DNA of 64,000 nucleotides from Methylococcus geothermalis (GCF_012769535.1 NZ_CP046565.1:2060501-2124500), one strand, 5' to 3'. Counted from the first letter of the stretch, positions 1 through 13,410 are shown. Numbers and translations: made by a program. Notes: generated by a model from the letters alone, not told the origin.

Positions 1-531
1 TGGTCGCCCGATCCCCGGCTGGTTCTGCTTCCGGAGAACCTGCGAATCTCGCGGAGCCTGCGCAAGGCGCTTCGCCGCCAACTGTTCCAATTCAGCTTCG
101 ATCGAGCTTTTGACGCCGTTATAACGGCCTGCGCCGAGCCGCGCCGAGAATCAGAGGGTACTTGGCTGACGGCGGAAATGCAGTCGGCCTACGTCGCTTT
201 CCACCGCGCCGGTTTCGCACATTCCTTCGAGGCATGGCAGGATGGCCGTTTGGTAGGAGGGCTGTATGGTGTGGCAATGGGGCGGATTTATTATGGGGAA
301 TCGATGTTCCACCGGGTGACCGACGCTTCGAAGGCAGCACTGGTGTTTGCGGTGGCCTGCCTGTCGAACTGGGGATATCGCATGATCGACTGCCAGGTCT
401 ACAGTTCCCATCTGGCCAGTCTCGGGGCCTCTTCCGTCCCGCGCAGCCAGTTTGAGGCCTGGGTGGGGCGGTATTCGGAAATGCCGGTGCATCCGGACGC
501 GTGGCAGCGTGCCCCGGAGAATTTTCCGTGA
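1..531 (+). CDS. aat: Leucyl/phenylalanyl-tRNA--protein transferase, 5' end cut by window
   Basis: Transfers Leu or Phe from aminoacyl-tRNA to proteins with an N-terminal Lys or Arg, making them N-degron substrates for ClpS/ClpAP in the cytoplasm. The visible 176 residues open directly on the family hallmark WSPDPRLVL, followed by the SLRK(A)LR segment and, near residues 95-105, the conserved YGVAMGRIYYGESMF stretch. The N-terminal part (roughly 50-60 residues judging by the usual family length of about 230) lies outside the window. The stop codon overlaps the GTG start of bpt. The degradation partners clpA and clpS lie a few genes away, which fits the role. Confidence 0.96.
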   Translation, partial: WSPDPRLVLLPENLRISRSLRKALRRQLFQFSFDRAFDAVITACAEPRRESEGTWLTAEMQSAYVAFHRAGFAHSFEAWQDGRLVGGLYGVAMGRIYYGESMFHRVTDASKAALVFAVACLSNWGYRMIDCQVYSSHLASLGASSVPRSQFEAWVGRYSEMPVHPDAWQRAPENFP

Positions 532-1247
532 ACCGGGAGCGGATGGCGATAGGGATGGGGCCGATTCATGCATGCAGCTATCTGCCTGGTCGGGAGGCGC
601 GATTCGGTTACGTTTCGCCCGATCAGCCGCTCTCCCCTGACATCTATGGTGCGCTGATGGAACAGGGGTTCCGGCGTAGCGGAAATTTGGTGTACCGTCC
701 TTATTGCAGGGGATGCAGCGCCTGCCTGCCCGTGCGCCTGTTGGTGAAAGATTTTCATTTGACCCGCGGTCAGCGACGTGTGTTGAAGCGCAACGCAGAC
801 GTCGAGATTCAGGCCTCCACGGCACGGTTTGACGAGCGGCAGTTTCAGCTTTACACGCGGTACCTGGCGGTACGCCATCCGACGGATACGCCGGTCTCAC
901 GGGACGAATACTGGTCGTTTTTAGGCAGTTCCTGGGCGGAAACCCGCTTCGTGGAATTCCGCACGGACGCGGAATTGCTGGGCGTGGCGGTCGTCGACTA
1001 CGTGCCCGGCGCCATGTCCGCCGTCTATACCTTTTTCGATCCGGGTGCGTCGGCGCGAAGTCCAGGTTCCCTGGCCATTTTGTGGCAGATATCGGAAGCC
1101 CGGCGGTTGGGGCTCAACTGGCTTTATCTGGGCTATTGGATCGGTGGTTGCCGCAAAATGAACTACAAGGCGAAGTTCAGGCCGTTGGAGGCGTTGCTTG
1201 GGAACCGCTGGCGTCGATTCGAGATGGATGAGCCTGCGCTACCGTGA
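528..1247 (+). CDS. bpt: Aspartate/glutamate leucyltransferase (bacterial ATE1-like aminoacyl-tRNA-protein transferase)
   Basis: Adds Leu (Bpt) to N-terminal Asp or Glu of proteins, feeding the bacterial N-end rule pathway. The protein is 239 residues, the usual size for the family. It shows the N-terminal Cys-rich N-end-rule transferase module (YCRGCSACLPVR) and the C-terminal GNAT-like half ending with YLGYWIGGCRKMNYK, typical of the family. I chose the GTG at 528, which overlaps the aat stop by two bases and has GGAGA about seven bases upstream. An upstream GTG at 501 and an ATG at 543 are alternatives. Coupling to aat and proximity to infA-clpA-clpS is the conserved gammaproteobacterial arrangement. 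Confidence 0.95.
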   Translation: MNRERMAIGMGPIHACSYLPGREARFGYVSPDQPLSPDIYGALMEQGFRRSGNLVYRPYCRGCSACLPVRLLVKDFHLTRGQRRVLKRNADVEIQASTARFDERQFQLYTRYLAVRHPTDTPVSRDEYWSFLGSSWAETRFVEFRTDAELLGVAVVDYVPGAMSAVYTFFDPGASARSPGSLAILWQISEARRLGLNWLYLGYWIGGCRKMNYKAKFRPLEALLGNRWRRFEMDEPALP

Positions 1248-1250
1248 GCG

Positions 1251-1259
1251 TGCTATAAT
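1251..1259 (+). promoter_or_regulatory. Extended -10 promoter element for infA
   Basis: TGCTATAAT is a perfect -10 hexamer (1254-1259) preceded by the TGn extension. It starts four bases after the bpt stop and 28 bases before infA. No good -35 hexamer is visible at the expected distance, but extended -10 promoters tolerate this. It would let infA be transcribed independently of aat-bpt. Confidence 0.6.
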
Positions 1260-1286
1260 TGCAAAAATTTTTCACCCTGTGAACAA

Positions 1287-1505
1287 ATGTCGAAAGAAGA
1301 TCATATCGAAATGGAAGGCAAGGTGATAGAAACCTTGCCCAATACCACGTTCCGCGTCCAGTTGGATAACGGGCATGTGGTCATCGCCCATATCTCCGGC
1401 AAGATGCGGAAAAATTATATCCGCATTCTTACCGGCGACCGTGTCAAGGTCGAGCTCACTCCATACGATCTCAGCAAGGCTCGTATCACCTTCCGCCATC
1501 GCTAG
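1287..1505 (+). CDS. infA: Translation initiation factor IF-1
   Basis: IF-1 binds the A site of the 30S subunit and helps IF-2 and IF-3 select the initiator tRNA. The 72-residue length and the sequence ([13 protein letters not shown] at the start, [18 protein letters not shown] near the end) are typical of the OB-fold S1-like family. It has its own promoter and is convergent with clpA, with only eight bases between the two stop codons and no room for a hairpin terminator. The infA/clpA pairing is conserved in gammaproteobacteria. Confidence 0.99.
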   Translation: MSKEDHIEMEGKVIETLPNTTFRVQLDNGHVVIAHISGKMRKNYIRILTGDRVKVELTPYDLSKARITFRHR

Positions 1506-1513
1506 CTGCGCGT

Positions 1514-3784
1514 TCAGGCGGGTTCTGCGGCTTTCTGGCGGGTTTCGTAGGTAAACGTCAGGGCATCTGCGGCGGCATTGACTCGCACCGTGCCGCCATG
1601 CGCCAAGCGGCCGAACAGGATTTCTTCGGCCAGCGGTTTCTTGATGTTTTCCTGAATGACGCGGGCCATCGGACGTGCGCCCATTTTCGGGTCGAAGCCG
1701 TGTTCGGCCAGCCATGCCCTTGCGTCCGGCTCGATCACGAGGGCCACTTGCTTTTCGGCCAATTGGGCTTCGAGTTCGAAAATGAACTTGTCGACCACGT
1801 GTCCGATCGTTTCCGTGCTCAGCGGGTTGAACTGGATGATTGCATCGAGCCGGTTCCTGAACTCGGGCGAAAATAGCCGTTCGATCGCCTTCAGGCTGTC
1901 CGTGGAATGGTCCTGCGGGGTAAAGCCTATCGACGGCCGGGCGCCCTCGAATGCGCCGGCATTGGTCGTCATGACCAGGATGATGTTGCGGAAGTCGGCC
2001 TTGCGTCCATTGTTGTCGGTGAGCGTACCGTGATCCATCACCTGTAGGAGCAGGTTGAAAACGTCCGGGTGGGCCTTTTCGATCTCGTCCAGCAACAGTA
2101 CGGCGTGAGGATGCTTGTTGATGGCTTCGGTCAGCAGGCCGCCCTGGTCGAATCCGACGTAGCCGGGCGGCGCCCCGATCAGCCGCGACACGGTGTGCCG
2201 TTCCATGTATTCGGACATGTCGAAGCGGATCAGCTCGACACCGAGCATATGGGAGAGCTGGCGCGTCACCTCGGTCTTGCCGACGCCGGTGGGGCCGGCG
2301 AAAAGGAATGAGCCGATAGGCTTCTGGCCGTCGCGCAGGCCGGCGCGGGAGAGCTTGATCGCCGACGACAGTGCGGAGATGGCTTCGTCCTGGCCGAACA
2401 CCAGCATCTTGAGATTGGATTCCAGGTCACGGAGCTTTTCCTTGTCGTTGGCGGATACGGTCTTCGCGGGGATCCGCGCAATCTTCGACACGATGTCCTC
2501 GATATCCACCGTGCCGATGGTCTTCTTGCGGCGTGACGGAGGCAACAGCCGCTGGTTCGCTCCCGCTTCATCGATGACGTCGATGGCTTTGTCGGGCAGA
2601 TGGCGGTCGTTGATGTAGCGGTCGGACAGCTCCACGGCCGTCCGCAGCGCGGCGAGGGAATACCTGACGTCGTGATGCTGTTCGAAGCGGCTTTTCAAAC
2701 CCTTGAGAATCAGGTAGGTCTCCTCGACCGACGGTTCCTGTATGTCGATCTTCTGGAATCTGCGGGCCAATGCCCGGTCCTTCTCGAAGATGCCGCGATA
2801 TTCCTGGTAGGTCGTCGAACCGATGCAGCGCAGCTCGCCCGAGGCCAGCACCGGCTTGATCAGGTTGGAGGCATCCATCACCCCGCCCGAAGCCGAACCG
2901 GCGCCGATGATGGTGTGGATCTCGTCGATGAACAGGATGGCGTTAGGTTCTTTCTTGAGCTGGGCCAGCAGGGACTTGAGACGTTTCTCGAAGTCGCCGC
3001 GGTATTTGGTCCCCGCGACCAGACTGCCGAGATCCAGCGAATAGATCGTATTGTCCTTGAGCACTTCCGGTACGTCGCCTTCGACGATTTTCTTCGCCAG
3101 GCCTTCGGCGATGGCGGTCTTGCCCACACCGGCTTCGCCGACGAACAGCGGATTGTTCTTCCTTCTGCGGCATAGCACTTGGACGGTGCGCTCCAGTTCG
3201 TCCTTGCGGCCGATGAGAGGGTCGATCTTCCCGCGCCGGGCGGACTCGTTGAGATTGGTGGCGAACTTTTCGAGCGGATTGGCGCCGCCCCCGCTTTCCG
3301 CATCGTCCGACTCGGGTGCGGTGCCCCGCGGCGAACCGTCCGCTTCGTCGCGCACCTTGGAAATGCCGTGGGAGATGAAATTCACCACGTCGAGCCGGGT
3401 AATGTCCTGCTTGTGCAGCAGATAGACCGCGTGCGAATCCTGTTCGCTGAAGATGGCCACCAGGACGTTCGCGCCGGTGACTTCCTTCTTGCCGGACGAT
3501 TGCACGTGGAAGGCGGCACGCTGCAGCACCCGCTGGAATCCCAAGGTGGGCTGGGTGTCGCGCTTGACCCCGGCCGGTATCAGTGGCGTGGTCTCGTCCA
3601 GGAACTCGTTCAGCTCGGTCCGCAGCAGGTCGAGATTGCCGCCGCAAGCACGCAGGACTTCGATGGCGGCGCCGTTGTCGAGCATGGCAAGCAACAGGTG
3701 CTCCACGGTAATGAACTCATGGCGTTTCTCGTATGCGGTACGGAAGGCCGAATTGAGTGATTGTTCGAGTTCTTTGCTCAACAT
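1514..3784 (-). CDS. clpA: ATP-dependent Clp protease ATP-binding subunit ClpA
   Basis: AAA+ unfoldase that delivers substrates, including ClpS-bound N-degron proteins, to the ClpP protease. The 756 residues match the family. Visible in order: Clp N-domain repeats (residues 1-145); first AAA module with Walker A GEAGVGKT and Walker B ILFIDEIH; second AAA module with Walker A GPTGVGKT and Walker [14 protein letters not shown]; a SIGF loop near residue 620 at the position of the ClpP-docking loop; and the C-terminal small D2 domain. It lies 30 bases downstream of clpS on the same strand, so the two probably form one transcript. clpP is not in the window. Confidence 0.98.
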   Translation of the reverse strand: MLSKELEQSLNSAFRTAYEKRHEFITVEHLLLAMLDNGAAIEVLRACGGNLDLLRTELNEFLDETTPLIPAGVKRDTQPTLGFQRVLQRAAFHVQSSGKKEVTGANVLVAIFSEQDSHAVYLLHKQDITRLDVVNFISHGISKVRDEADGSPRGTAPESDDAESGGGANPLEKFATNLNESARRGKIDPLIGRKDELERTVQVLCRRRKNNPLFVGEAGVGKTAIAEGLAKKIVEGDVPEVLKDNTIYSLDLGSLVAGTKYRGDFEKRLKSLLAQLKKEPNAILFIDEIHTIIGAGSASGGVMDASNLIKPVLASGELRCIGSTTYQEYRGIFEKDRALARRFQKIDIQEPSVEETYLILKGLKSRFEQHHDVRYSLAALRTAVELSDRYINDRHLPDKAIDVIDEAGANQRLLPPSRRKKTIGTVDIEDIVSKIARIPAKTVSANDKEKLRDLESNLKMLVFGQDEAISALSSAIKLSRAGLRDGQKPIGSFLFAGPTGVGKTEVTRQLSHMLGVELIRFDMSEYMERHTVSRLIGAPPGYVGFDQGGLLTEAINKHPHAVLLLDEIEKAHPDVFNLLLQVMDHGTLTDNNGRKADFRNIILVMTTNAGAFEGARPSIGFTPQDHSTDSLKAIERLFSPEFRNRLDAIIQFNPLSTETIGHVVDKFIFELEAQLAEKQVALVIEPDARAWLAEHGFDPKMGARPMARVIQENIKKPLAEEILFGRLAHGGTVRVNAAADALTFTYETRQKAAEPA

Positions 3785-3814
3785 AGTGGAACCTGCTCGA
3801 GACTGGTAAAAAAA

Positions 3815-4135
3815 TTATGCTTCTTCCATGGTGCAGAGGAGAGGATGCTGGTTCTGGCGGGCATGGGCGTTGACCTGCTGGACCTTGGTTTCCGCCACAT
3901 CCTTGGAAAAGACCCCGCATACACCCACGCCACGCGTGTGAACATGCAGCATCACCTGCGTGGCTTTCTCTTCGTTCATGCCAAAAAATAGCATCAAGAC
4001 CTGCACAACGAACTCCATTGGAGTGAAATCATCATTCAACAACATGACTTTGTACAGCGGCGGACGCTTGAGCTTGGGCTGGACCTCTTGAAGCGCCAAA
4101 CCTTCGCCGGAGTCGTGGTCCGATTCCTGAGTCAT
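3815..4135 (-). CDS. clpS: ATP-dependent Clp protease adaptor ClpS
   Basis: Adaptor that recognises destabilising N-terminal residues and hands the substrate to ClpA. The protein is 106 residues: an unstructured N-terminal tail, then the ClpS core with the [12 protein letters not shown] motif (Asn-Asp of the N-degron pocket) and an MLHVHTRG helix. Together with aat, bpt and clpA it gives a complete local N-end-rule set apart from the peptidase. The neighbour upstream on the same strand is a cytochrome gene about 85 bases away, so co-transcription with it is possible but unproven. Confidence 0.98.
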   Translation of the reverse strand: MTQESDHDSGEGLALQEVQPKLKRPPLYKVMLLNDDFTPMEFVVQVLMLFFGMNEEKATQVMLHVHTRGVGVCGVFSKDVAETKVQQVNAHARQNQHPLLCTMEEA

Positions 4136-4220
4136 CTGTCCGTCGTTCCCACGAAAAAACTGGTTACCTTTATCACGAATATGGGCCGTGAATTCCCGAG
4201 ATCAAGCCGGTGAAGCGGCG

Positions 4221-4970
4221 TCAGCACCGCCTGAGCGCATCGCGCTGATCCAGATAGGGCAAATGCCGCGGCAGGATCCACATTTCATACATCGAGACCA
4301 CCCACATGAACACGAAAGCCATCGCCAGACCGCCGCCGCCCATGACGACCAGCAGGGCGAAATGGCGGTCGAGCTTCGTGAGCCACCAGGAGGCGATGTC
4401 CAGCAGCAGGAAAATATACGGCATGAGGATGGCCGCGCACTTGAGTTTGCAGGGTACACCAGATGCCAGAGCGAAGATCATGCCGACGAACATAAAAATG
4501 AAAGCGATGCCGAACATATGAATGTGCGACACCCGTGTCAATGACGAAAACGTCGCGCCTTCATCCGATTGGGCCCGCGCCTTGATGTTCTCGTACCGGG
4601 TGAAATCCGGCAATCCGCTGTCGGCATTATGGCAGGCGGTGCAATGCGCTTCGAATAGAGGCTTGATTTCCCGGGCGTAGGCATTTTCTCCGGCCCCGTC
4701 GCGGACCCACTGGATGATCTGGAAGCGTGCCTCGTCGGGTGCGTTGACCTTCATGGACCCGTTCAGCTTGGCTTCCAGCACCGAACCCGAGCGGTTGCCG
4801 TAATAGCTGTAGACGATATCCTCGATCGACAGGCCGAACTTGCCGTCGGCCATGCCATGGGTGAAGAGGATCTGCACCATGGCCAAGGCATAGCCGATTG
4901 CGACGACGATCAAATAACCGGAAAATAACAATTTGACCGATGTGCCCAAGTTGCTCAAGTTCAGCGGCAT
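4221..4970 (-). CDS. Membrane-anchored monoheme c-type cytochrome, function unknown
   Basis: A 249-residue membrane protein with one covalent heme site (CTACH, residues 110-114). An N-terminal membrane segment (about 14-34) is followed by a roughly 110-residue extracytoplasmic part holding the heme, then three more membrane segments (about 152-170, 178-195, 203-228). A HIHMFG stretch opens the second segment; these His residues could bind an extra cofactor, but that is inference. I chose the ATG at 4970 because GGGAG sits eight bases upstream; a GTG at 4985 is the alternative. It is probably an electron-transfer component of the cytoplasmic membrane. It is divergent from nudJ and preceded by a 22-base palindrome. 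I cannot assign it to a named complex. Confidence 0.75.
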   Translation of the reverse strand: MPLNLSNLGTSVKLLFSGYLIVVAIGYALAMVQILFTHGMADGKFGLSIEDIVYSYYGNRSGSVLEAKLNGSMKVNAPDEARFQIIQWVRDGAGENAYAREIKPLFEAHCTACHNADSGLPDFTRYENIKARAQSDEGATFSSLTRVSHIHMFGIAFIFMFVGMIFALASGVPCKLKCAAILMPYIFLLLDIASWWLTKLDRHFALLVVMGGGGLAMAFVFMWVVSMYEMWILPRHLPYLDQRDALRRC

Positions 4971-5041
4971 TCCCGCGGCTCCCACGAATCATCACGAACT
5001 TCGCAGGCAACTCCTGCGTCTTAACGGCTTAAATAACATAC

Positions 5042-5063
5042 GCGAATTGACAACTCAATTCGC
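5042..5063. promoter_or_regulatory. 22-base palindrome in the divergent cytochrome/nudJ promoter region
   Basis: Perfect 9-base arms (GCGAATTGA and TCAATTCGC) are separated by four bases, between the divergent cytochrome and nudJ genes. On the - strand TTGAGT inside it and TATTTA 17 bases further could form a promoter for the cytochrome. On the + strand it contains TTGACA. The symmetry suggests an operator for a dimeric regulator. Confidence 0.45.
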
Positions 5064-5080
5064 TTCCGATTGAAAAGAGT

Positions 5081-8064
<2,984 letters not shown>

Positions 8065-8068
8065 GCCC

Positions 8069-8695
8069 ATGTCCGCATTCCGACATCTGATCGTCCTGCC
8101 GCTGCTGTTCCTGTGCCTCGCCGCGCGGGCGGAGACCACGCCGCAAAGCCGGCTGAAGACTTTCCTCGATTCGGCCCGCACCCTGCAGGCCGAGTTCACC
8201 CAGGTCCAGCTCGACGAAAGCGGGCGGCCCAAGCAGGAGAGCAGGGGATCCTTCTATCTGCAGCGGCCCGGCAAGTTCCGCTGGGACTATGCCAAGCCCT
8301 ATCATCAGGAAATCGTGTCCGCCGGCGGCAAGGTCTGGTTCTATGACGTCGATCTGGAACAAGTCACCGCCAAGAAGCTCGGCCAGGCCGTGGGTTCGAC
8401 CCCGGCACTGTTGCTGAGCGGCGAAATGGCGCTGGAGGACAATTTCACCATCGAGGACCAGGGCGCCGACGAGGGCATGTTCTGGATCAAACTGGTGCCC
8501 AAGTCGGAAGAGGGCGGATTCCGCTACGTGCTGATCGGGCTCGACGGCGACAAGCTGGCCGGCATGGAGCTGAGTGACAATTTCGGCCAGTTGACCCGCA
8601 TCTATTTCTCCCACTTGCGTACCGGAATCGCGCTCGATCCCAAGCTGTTCCAGTTCAGCCCGCCGCCCGGGGTGGACGTGTTCGAGGACAAGTAG
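8069..8695 (+). CDS. lolA: Outer-membrane lipoprotein carrier protein LolA
   Basis: Periplasmic chaperone that takes lipoproteins from the LolCDE transporter to LolB in the outer membrane. The mature part shows the LolA pattern: [14 protein letters not shown], then [16 protein letters not shown], then the [11 protein letters not shown] strand. A signal peptide covers about residues 1-20 with cleavage after ARA. The ATG at 8069 lies four bases after the purB stop. The length of 208 residues is normal. The lolA-rarA pairing is conserved in proteobacteria. Confidence 0.96.
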   Translation: MSAFRHLIVLPLLFLCLAARAETTPQSRLKTFLDSARTLQAEFTQVQLDESGRPKQESRGSFYLQRPGKFRWDYAKPYHQEIVSAGGKVWFYDVDLEQVTAKKLGQAVGSTPALLLSGEMALEDNFTIEDQGADEGMFWIKLVPKSEEGGFRYVLIGLDGDKLAGMELSDNFGQLTRIYFSHLRTGIALDPKLFQFSPPPGVDVFEDK

Positions 8696-8701
8696 CCTCC
8701 G

Positions 8702-10009
8702 GTGTTCGCAGATCTATCCCAGCCACTGGCCGACCGGCTGCGTCCCCGGACGCTCGACGAGTACATCGGCCAGACCCATCTCATCAAGCCGGGCCGGCCG
8801 CTGTACGAATCGATCCGGCGCGGCCGCGTCCATTCGATGATTTTCTGGGGACCGCCCGGCACCGGCAAGACGACCCTGGCGCGGCTGGTCGCCCGTCATG
8901 CCGATGCCGAGTTCCTGTCGGTTTCCGCGGTGCTGTCGGGAGTGAAGGAAATCCGCGAAGCATTGGTTCAAGCGGCGAAATTCAAGGCCGCCGGGCGCAG
9001 CGCCATCCTGTTCGTCGACGAGGTGCACCGCTTCAACAAGTCGCAGCAGGACGCGTTCCTGGCTCATGTGGAAGACGGCACGGTGAGCTTCATCGGCGCC
9101 ACCACCGAAAATCCCTCGTTCGAGGTCAACAGCGCCTTGCTGTCGCGGGCCCGGGTCTATGTGCTGAAAGCGCTGACCGAAACCGATTTGCTGGGCGTCA
9201 TCGAGCGCGCGTTGTCGGATTCGGAGCGCGGCTTGGGCAGGCGTGGTCTGGCCATGCCCGAGCCGGTGCGCATGGCCTACGTCCGCGCCGCCGACGGCGA
9301 CGCCCGCCGCTTGCTGAACCTGCTGGAAATCACCGCGGACTTGCTGGACGAGGGCCAGACCGCGGTGAGCGAGGAGATCGCTCATCAGGTCTTGTCCTCG
9401 GGAAGCACGCGCCGCTTCGACAAGCAGGGCGAGGAGTTCTACAACCAGATTTCCGCCCTGCACAAATCGGTGCGCGGCAGTTCGCCGGACGCCGCGCTGT
9501 ACTGGCTGTGCCGGATGCTGGACGGCGGCTGCGATCCGCTCTATCTGGCCCGGCGCCTGGTGCGGATCGCCTCCGAGGACATCGGCAATGCCGATCCCAA
9601 GGCGCTGGAACTGTGCCTGAATGCCTGGAACGCCCAGGAGCGCCTGGGCAGCCCGGAAGGCGAGCTGGCCCTGGCGCAGGCGGTGGCTTATCTCGCGGTC
9701 GCACCCAAGAGCAACGCGGTCTACGAGGCTTACAAGGCCGCCCGCGCCGATGCGGCTCAGTCCGGCAGCCTGCCGGTGCCCCTGCATCTGCGCAATGCGC
9801 CGACGGGCTTGATGAAAAGCCTGGACTACGGCAAGGAATACCGTTACGCGCACGACTATCCCGATGCCTATGTGCCGGGGGAAAACTACTTCCCCGACGA
9901 GCTGGGGCGGCGGGAGTACTACCGGCCGGTCAACCGCGGCATGGAGATCAAGATCGCCGAGAAGCTGGAGCGCCTCAAGGCGCTGGACCAGGAGGCAGGC
10001 AAGCGGTGA
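8702..10009 (+). CDS. rarA: Replication-associated recombination protein A (MgsA/WHIP-type AAA ATPase)
   Basis: Clamp-loader-like AAA+ ATPase acting at stalled replication forks. The 435 residues contain Walker [14 protein letters not shown] (about residue 52), Walker [19 protein letters not shown], a sensor-1 [12 protein letters not shown], and the C-terminal tetramerisation region ([31 protein letters not shown]), all characteristic of RarA. The start is GTG at 8702, six bases after lolA. The stop overlaps the GTG start of birA. Confidence 0.96.
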   Translation: MFADLSQPLADRLRPRTLDEYIGQTHLIKPGRPLYESIRRGRVHSMIFWGPPGTGKTTLARLVARHADAEFLSVSAVLSGVKEIREALVQAAKFKAAGRSAILFVDEVHRFNKSQQDAFLAHVEDGTVSFIGATTENPSFEVNSALLSRARVYVLKALTETDLLGVIERALSDSERGLGRRGLAMPEPVRMAYVRAADGDARRLLNLLEITADLLDEGQTAVSEEIAHQVLSSGSTRRFDKQGEEFYNQISALHKSVRGSSPDAALYWLCRMLDGGCDPLYLARRLVRIASEDIGNADPKALELCLNAWNAQERLGSPEGELALAQAVAYLAVAPKSNAVYEAYKAARADAAQSGSLPVPLHLRNAPTGLMKSLDYGKEYRYAHDYPDAYVPGENYFPDELGRREYYRPVNRGMEIKIAEKLERLKALDQEAGKR

Positions 10010-11001
10010 GCGCTGCCGACGGTCTTTCCCCCGCTTCCCGGAACCTGCTGGCGCTGCTGGCGGACGGCGGTTTCCATTCGGGGGAGGCCATTGCGGCAAG
10101 CACCGGCTCCAGCCGCGCGGGCATCTGGAAGCGCATCGAGGAATTGCGCGCCTTGGGCGTGGAGGTTCATGCCGTTCCCGGCACCGGCTACCGCCTGGCG
10201 CGGCCGCTGGAGCTGCTGGACCGGGACGCGATCGCGAGCGCGCTGACAGGCGCGGCCGCGGAATCCTTCGGCGGCCTCGAAATCCATTTTCAGCTCGATT
10301 CCACCAACAGCCACCTGATGCGACGGGCCGCCCACGGCGCCCCGACCGGCACCGTCTGCCTGGCCGAGCGCCAGACGGCGGGGAAGGGGCGGATCGGCCG
10401 GGACTGGGTGTCGCCGCTGTCCGGTAACGTCTATCTCTCCCTCTTGTGGCGCTTCGGCCGGGCCGGGTTTTCGGGCCTCAGTCTGGCGGTGGGGGTGGCC
10501 GTGGTGCGGGCCTTGCGCGCGCAGGGCATCGCCGATCCGGCGCTCAAATGGCCGAACGACATCCTGTGGTCGCGCCGTAAGCTCGGCGGCATCCTGATCG
10601 AGGTGACCGGCGAGGCCAATGGCCAGTACGCCGTGGTCATCGGCATCGGCCTCAACGTGAACCTGCCGGACCGTCATGGCGAGAACATCGACCAGGACTG
10701 GATCGACCTGGCGCGAATTCCCGGGGGGGCCGGCGTGTCGCGCAATCGGCTGGTTGCAGGGATGCTCAACGCATTGGCGCCGATGCTGGCGGATTACGAA
10801 TCCACCGGGCTCGCGCCTTATCTCGACGAATGGCGCCGCTACCACGGTTTCGACGGCGCCATGGCGACCGTGCAGCAGGGCGACTGGGCGCGGACGGGCC
10901 GGATCGTCGGCGTCTCCGCGGAGGGCCTGCTGATACTGGAATGCGAGGATGGCAAGGTCCGGCAGTTCGCATCCGGCGACGTGCGGGTGAGGCCGCTGTG
11001 A
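10006..11001 (+). CDS. birA: Bifunctional biotin operon repressor / biotin--[acetyl-CoA-carboxylase] ligase
   Basis: Makes biotinyl-AMP and biotinylates the carrier protein of acetyl-CoA carboxylase. The N-terminal winged helix (about residues 8-62) implies DNA binding and autoregulation of biotin genes as in E. coli. The catalytic domain has [10 protein letters not shown] (the biotinyl-AMP loop, with Lys where E. coli has the first Arg), KWPNDILW and GIGLNVN. The 331-residue length is normal. The GTG start at 10006 overlaps the rarA stop and the stop overlaps the coaX start, so the genes are translationally coupled. Confidence 0.96.
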   Translation: MSAADGLSPASRNLLALLADGGFHSGEAIAASTGSSRAGIWKRIEELRALGVEVHAVPGTGYRLARPLELLDRDAIASALTGAAAESFGGLEIHFQLDSTNSHLMRRAAHGAPTGTVCLAERQTAGKGRIGRDWVSPLSGNVYLSLLWRFGRAGFSGLSLAVGVAVVRALRAQGIADPALKWPNDILWSRRKLGGILIEVTGEANGQYAVVIGIGLNVNLPDRHGENIDQDWIDLARIPGGAGVSRNRLVAGMLNALAPMLADYESTGLAPYLDEWRRYHGFDGAMATVQQGDWARTGRIVGVSAEGLLILECEDGKVRQFASGDVRVRPL

Positions 11002-11738
11002 AGCTGCTGGTCGACATCGGCAATTCGCGGGTGAAATGGGGCCTGTCCGAGGCGGGCCGGTGGTCCTTCGGCGGAGCTTTTCCCACCGATGTGCCTTATC
11101 TGGCGGCCGAATGTGAACGTCAGATGGCGGCTCTACGGCGGCCGGAGGCTGTGCTTATGTCCAACGTCGGCGGCGTGCTGGCCGGCGAGATATTTGCGGA
11201 TTGGTGCGCCAAGCACTGGGCCGTGCCGGTCCGATCAGTCCGCAGCGAGGCATCCGCCCTGGGCGTCGTCAGCGCCTATCCGGACCCGGCCCAATTGGGG
11301 GTCGACCGCTGGCTCGGCCTGATTGGCGCCAGGCGGATGGGGCAGGGGGCATGTTGTATCGTCAGTGCCGGTACCGCGATGACCGTCGACCTGTTGGACG
11401 CGGAAGGGCGGCACAGGGGGGGGGCGATCGCGCCGGGGTTGGCGATGATGCGCTCCGCCCTCGGTGGGCTGGAGGCGCTCGGCGGCCCTGTAGAAACTTT
11501 CGATGGCTTCTTCTGCAACCGGACGGGCGCGGCGCTGTCCAGCGGCATCGTCCATTCGGCTGTCGGCTTGGTCCGGGAGTCGCTGCGCCAGGCGGCAACG
11601 CTCCTCGGCACCGAGCCTGAACTCCTGCTGACCGGCGGTGATGCCGAAACGCTCCGCCCCCATATCGAGGCATCCTGCCGACTGGTGCCTCATCTCGTTA
11701 TTGAAGGCTTGCATGCCGTGGCCGAGCAATCACCATGA
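10998..11738 (+). CDS. coaX: Type III pantothenate kinase
   Basis: Phosphorylates pantothenate in the first step of coenzyme A synthesis. It belongs to the ASKHA fold, with [12 protein letters not shown] at the N terminus (phosphate 1), [11 protein letters not shown] near residue 100, and [21 protein letters not shown] (phosphate 2) followed by IAPGLAMM. Length is 246 residues. Its GTG start at 10998 overlaps the birA stop by three bases, and its own stop overlaps the start of the SPOR protein. birA-coaX-SPOR is a recurring proteobacterial arrangement. Confidence 0.96.
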   Translation: MKLLVDIGNSRVKWGLSEAGRWSFGGAFPTDVPYLAAECERQMAALRRPEAVLMSNVGGVLAGEIFADWCAKHWAVPVRSVRSEASALGVVSAYPDPAQLGVDRWLGLIGARRMGQGACCIVSAGTAMTVDLLDAEGRHRGGAIAPGLAMMRSALGGLEALGGPVETFDGFFCNRTGAALSSGIVHSAVGLVRESLRQAATLLGTEPELLLTGGDAETLRPHIEASCRLVPHLVIEGLHAVAEQSP

Positions 11739-12442
11739 GATTCCTCTTCTATGTCCTCCTGATCGCCAATGTGGCGTTCTTCTTCTGGAGCCTGGGGCAC
11801 CGGGACACCAAGCGGCATGTCGATGCCAAGTCGGTCGAGGCGCCGGGAAGGCTGCTGCTGCGTTCGGAAGTCGCCGACGCACGCGGGGACCTTCCGGCCT
11901 CCGCAGCGGAGACTCCGCCCCCGGTTGGGTTCGATTCCGGATCGTCCGCCGGCGACGGCTCCTGCTACCGCCTCGGTCCGTTCGCCGAAACCGCCGAAGC
12001 TCGGCGGGTGCTCGCTCTGGTCAAGGACTGGATCGACCGGCCGACGGTAACCAATGAATCCTCCGAATCGCTGGACGGCTATTGGTTGCTCTATCCCAAG
12101 GCGGACAACATGGACGAGGCCAAGGGCAACCGCAAGATGCTGATGGACAAGGGGATCAAGGATGTCTGGTTGATCGACAAGGGCGACATGGCGGGCATGA
12201 TTTCCCTTGGGATATTCAAGACAAGGGAAGAGGCCGAAACCGAATTGCTCCGTCTGTCCAAGCTCAACGTGCGGGCCCAGATTCGCCCTCGGATCACTCA
12301 GTCGGAAACGGCATGGATACAGTTTGCCTGGGACAAATCGGCAATGGAGCTGGATGAGATCATGATCCAGCTCCGCGGCGAGAATCCGGACGTTTCGGTG
12401 CCGCCGTTGCGGGCTTGCCCGAGGCCGAAGTCGAAGTCTTAA
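11735..12442 (+). CDS. Single-pass membrane protein with SPOR-like domain
   Basis: A 235-residue protein with an N-terminal membrane anchor (about residues 3-20), a linker rich in charged residues, and a SPOR-like fold at about 75-175 ([20 protein letters not shown], then [16 protein letters not shown]). SPOR domains bind denuded peptidoglycan glycans at the septum, so a cell-wall-associated role is likely. It is translationally coupled to coaX. Its stop codon lies inside a TTAA that also supplies the stop of the convergent ctaA. Confidence 0.7.
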   Translation: MRFLFYVLLIANVAFFFWSLGHRDTKRHVDAKSVEAPGRLLLRSEVADARGDLPASAAETPPPVGFDSGSSAGDGSCYRLGPFAETAEARRVLALVKDWIDRPTVTNESSESLDGYWLLYPKADNMDEAKGNRKMLMDKGIKDVWLIDKGDMAGMISLGIFKTREEAETELLRLSKLNVRAQIRPRITQSETAWIQFAWDKSAMELDEIMIQLRGENPDVSVPPLRACPRPKSKS

Positions 12443-13410
12443 TGGCCGGCGTAGCGGTAGGCGACATAGAGGAAAAACTGCACGCCGAAGATCAGGTTTG
12501 CCAGGACCAGATGCAGCGGCTGGGCGATGGCCGGGAAACCGAGCCGGTCCAAGGTCACGCCGGCGGCAATGGCAGCGACGACGAGGCCCGCGAGAGTCTT
12601 TCCGAACCGGGCATAGAGCGAGCCTGAAGGCAGCGCCTTGACCATCGTCCAGGCCAGCCACAGGTTGATCCCGAGGATGAGGGCGGAGAACGAGCGGTGG
12701 ACGTAGAAGACGAGAGGGAAGTTCTCGCGCCATAGGCTGCGGTCCGTCGAGGCGGCCGCGGCCATGACGTCCACCGACTCGCGGATCTGGGTGCCCATGG
12801 CGATCTGGAACAGGGTCATGCCTATCGCGGTCAGCAGAACGGTGCGGAAGCGCGGGGGCAGCCCCGACAGATCCAGCGCCGCGAAATAGCGGCGCTGCGA
12901 ACGCGTCACCGCATAGATCAGCAGGCAGACGATCGCGAAGGCCGTCAGCATGTGCGCCGTGATCATGACGGGCCGCAGATTGCTGGCGACCACGGCGGAG
13001 CCGAGCCAGCCCTGGAAGCCCACCGCCAGGAAGACGGTCAGGGCCAGCCAGGTCACGGCCCGGTCGGTTTTCCAGAAGGCGAGGGAGCGGTACAGGGTGA
13101 CCATGATGAGCAGGCCGATGCTGACGCCGATCAGGCGGTTGACGTACTCGGTCCAGGTCTTGACCGGATTGAAGCGGGTATCGGCATAGCCGCGCTCGGC
13201 ATAGATTTCATGGTAATTGGCCGGGAGCTGGGATTCGTCGGTCGGCGGAATCAGCCGGCCGAAGCAGGTTGGCCAATCCGGGCAGCCCATGCCGGCGCCC
13301 GAGGCTCTGACGATGCCGCCCACCATGATCAGGAAATAGACGGCGGCGATGGTGATGATGCCGATTCGGGCGAAGCGGAGACCTGCGTCGGGGATGGCGC
13401 TGACATGCAT
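12439..13410 (-). CDS. ctaA: Heme A synthase (CtaA/COX15 family)
   Basis: Oxidises the C8 methyl of heme O to make heme A for aa3-type cytochrome oxidase; integral to the cytoplasmic membrane. The 323 residues show about eight membrane segments. Predicted heme-ligand histidines lie in ITAHMLTAF, FYVHRSFSAL and QPLHLVLAN, and the conserved ASGAGMGCPDWPTCFG loop carries the paired cysteines. The EYVNRLIG motif (conserved Glu and Arg) is present. The gene is alone on its strand and converges with the SPOR gene with a four-base overlap. ctaB and oxidase subunits are not in the window. Confidence 0.94.
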   Translation of the reverse strand: MHVSAIPDAGLRFARIGIITIAAVYFLIMVGGIVRASGAGMGCPDWPTCFGRLIPPTDESQLPANYHEIYAERGYADTRFNPVKTWTEYVNRLIGVSIGLLIMVTLYRSLAFWKTDRAVTWLALTVFLAVGFQGWLGSAVVASNLRPVMITAHMLTAFAIVCLLIYAVTRSQRRYFAALDLSGLPPRFRTVLLTAIGMTLFQIAMGTQIRESVDVMAAAASTDRSLWRENFPLVFYVHRSFSALILGINLWLAWTMVKALPSGSLYARFGKTLAGLVVAAIAAGVTLDRLGFPAIAQPLHLVLANLIFGVQFFLYVAYRYAGH

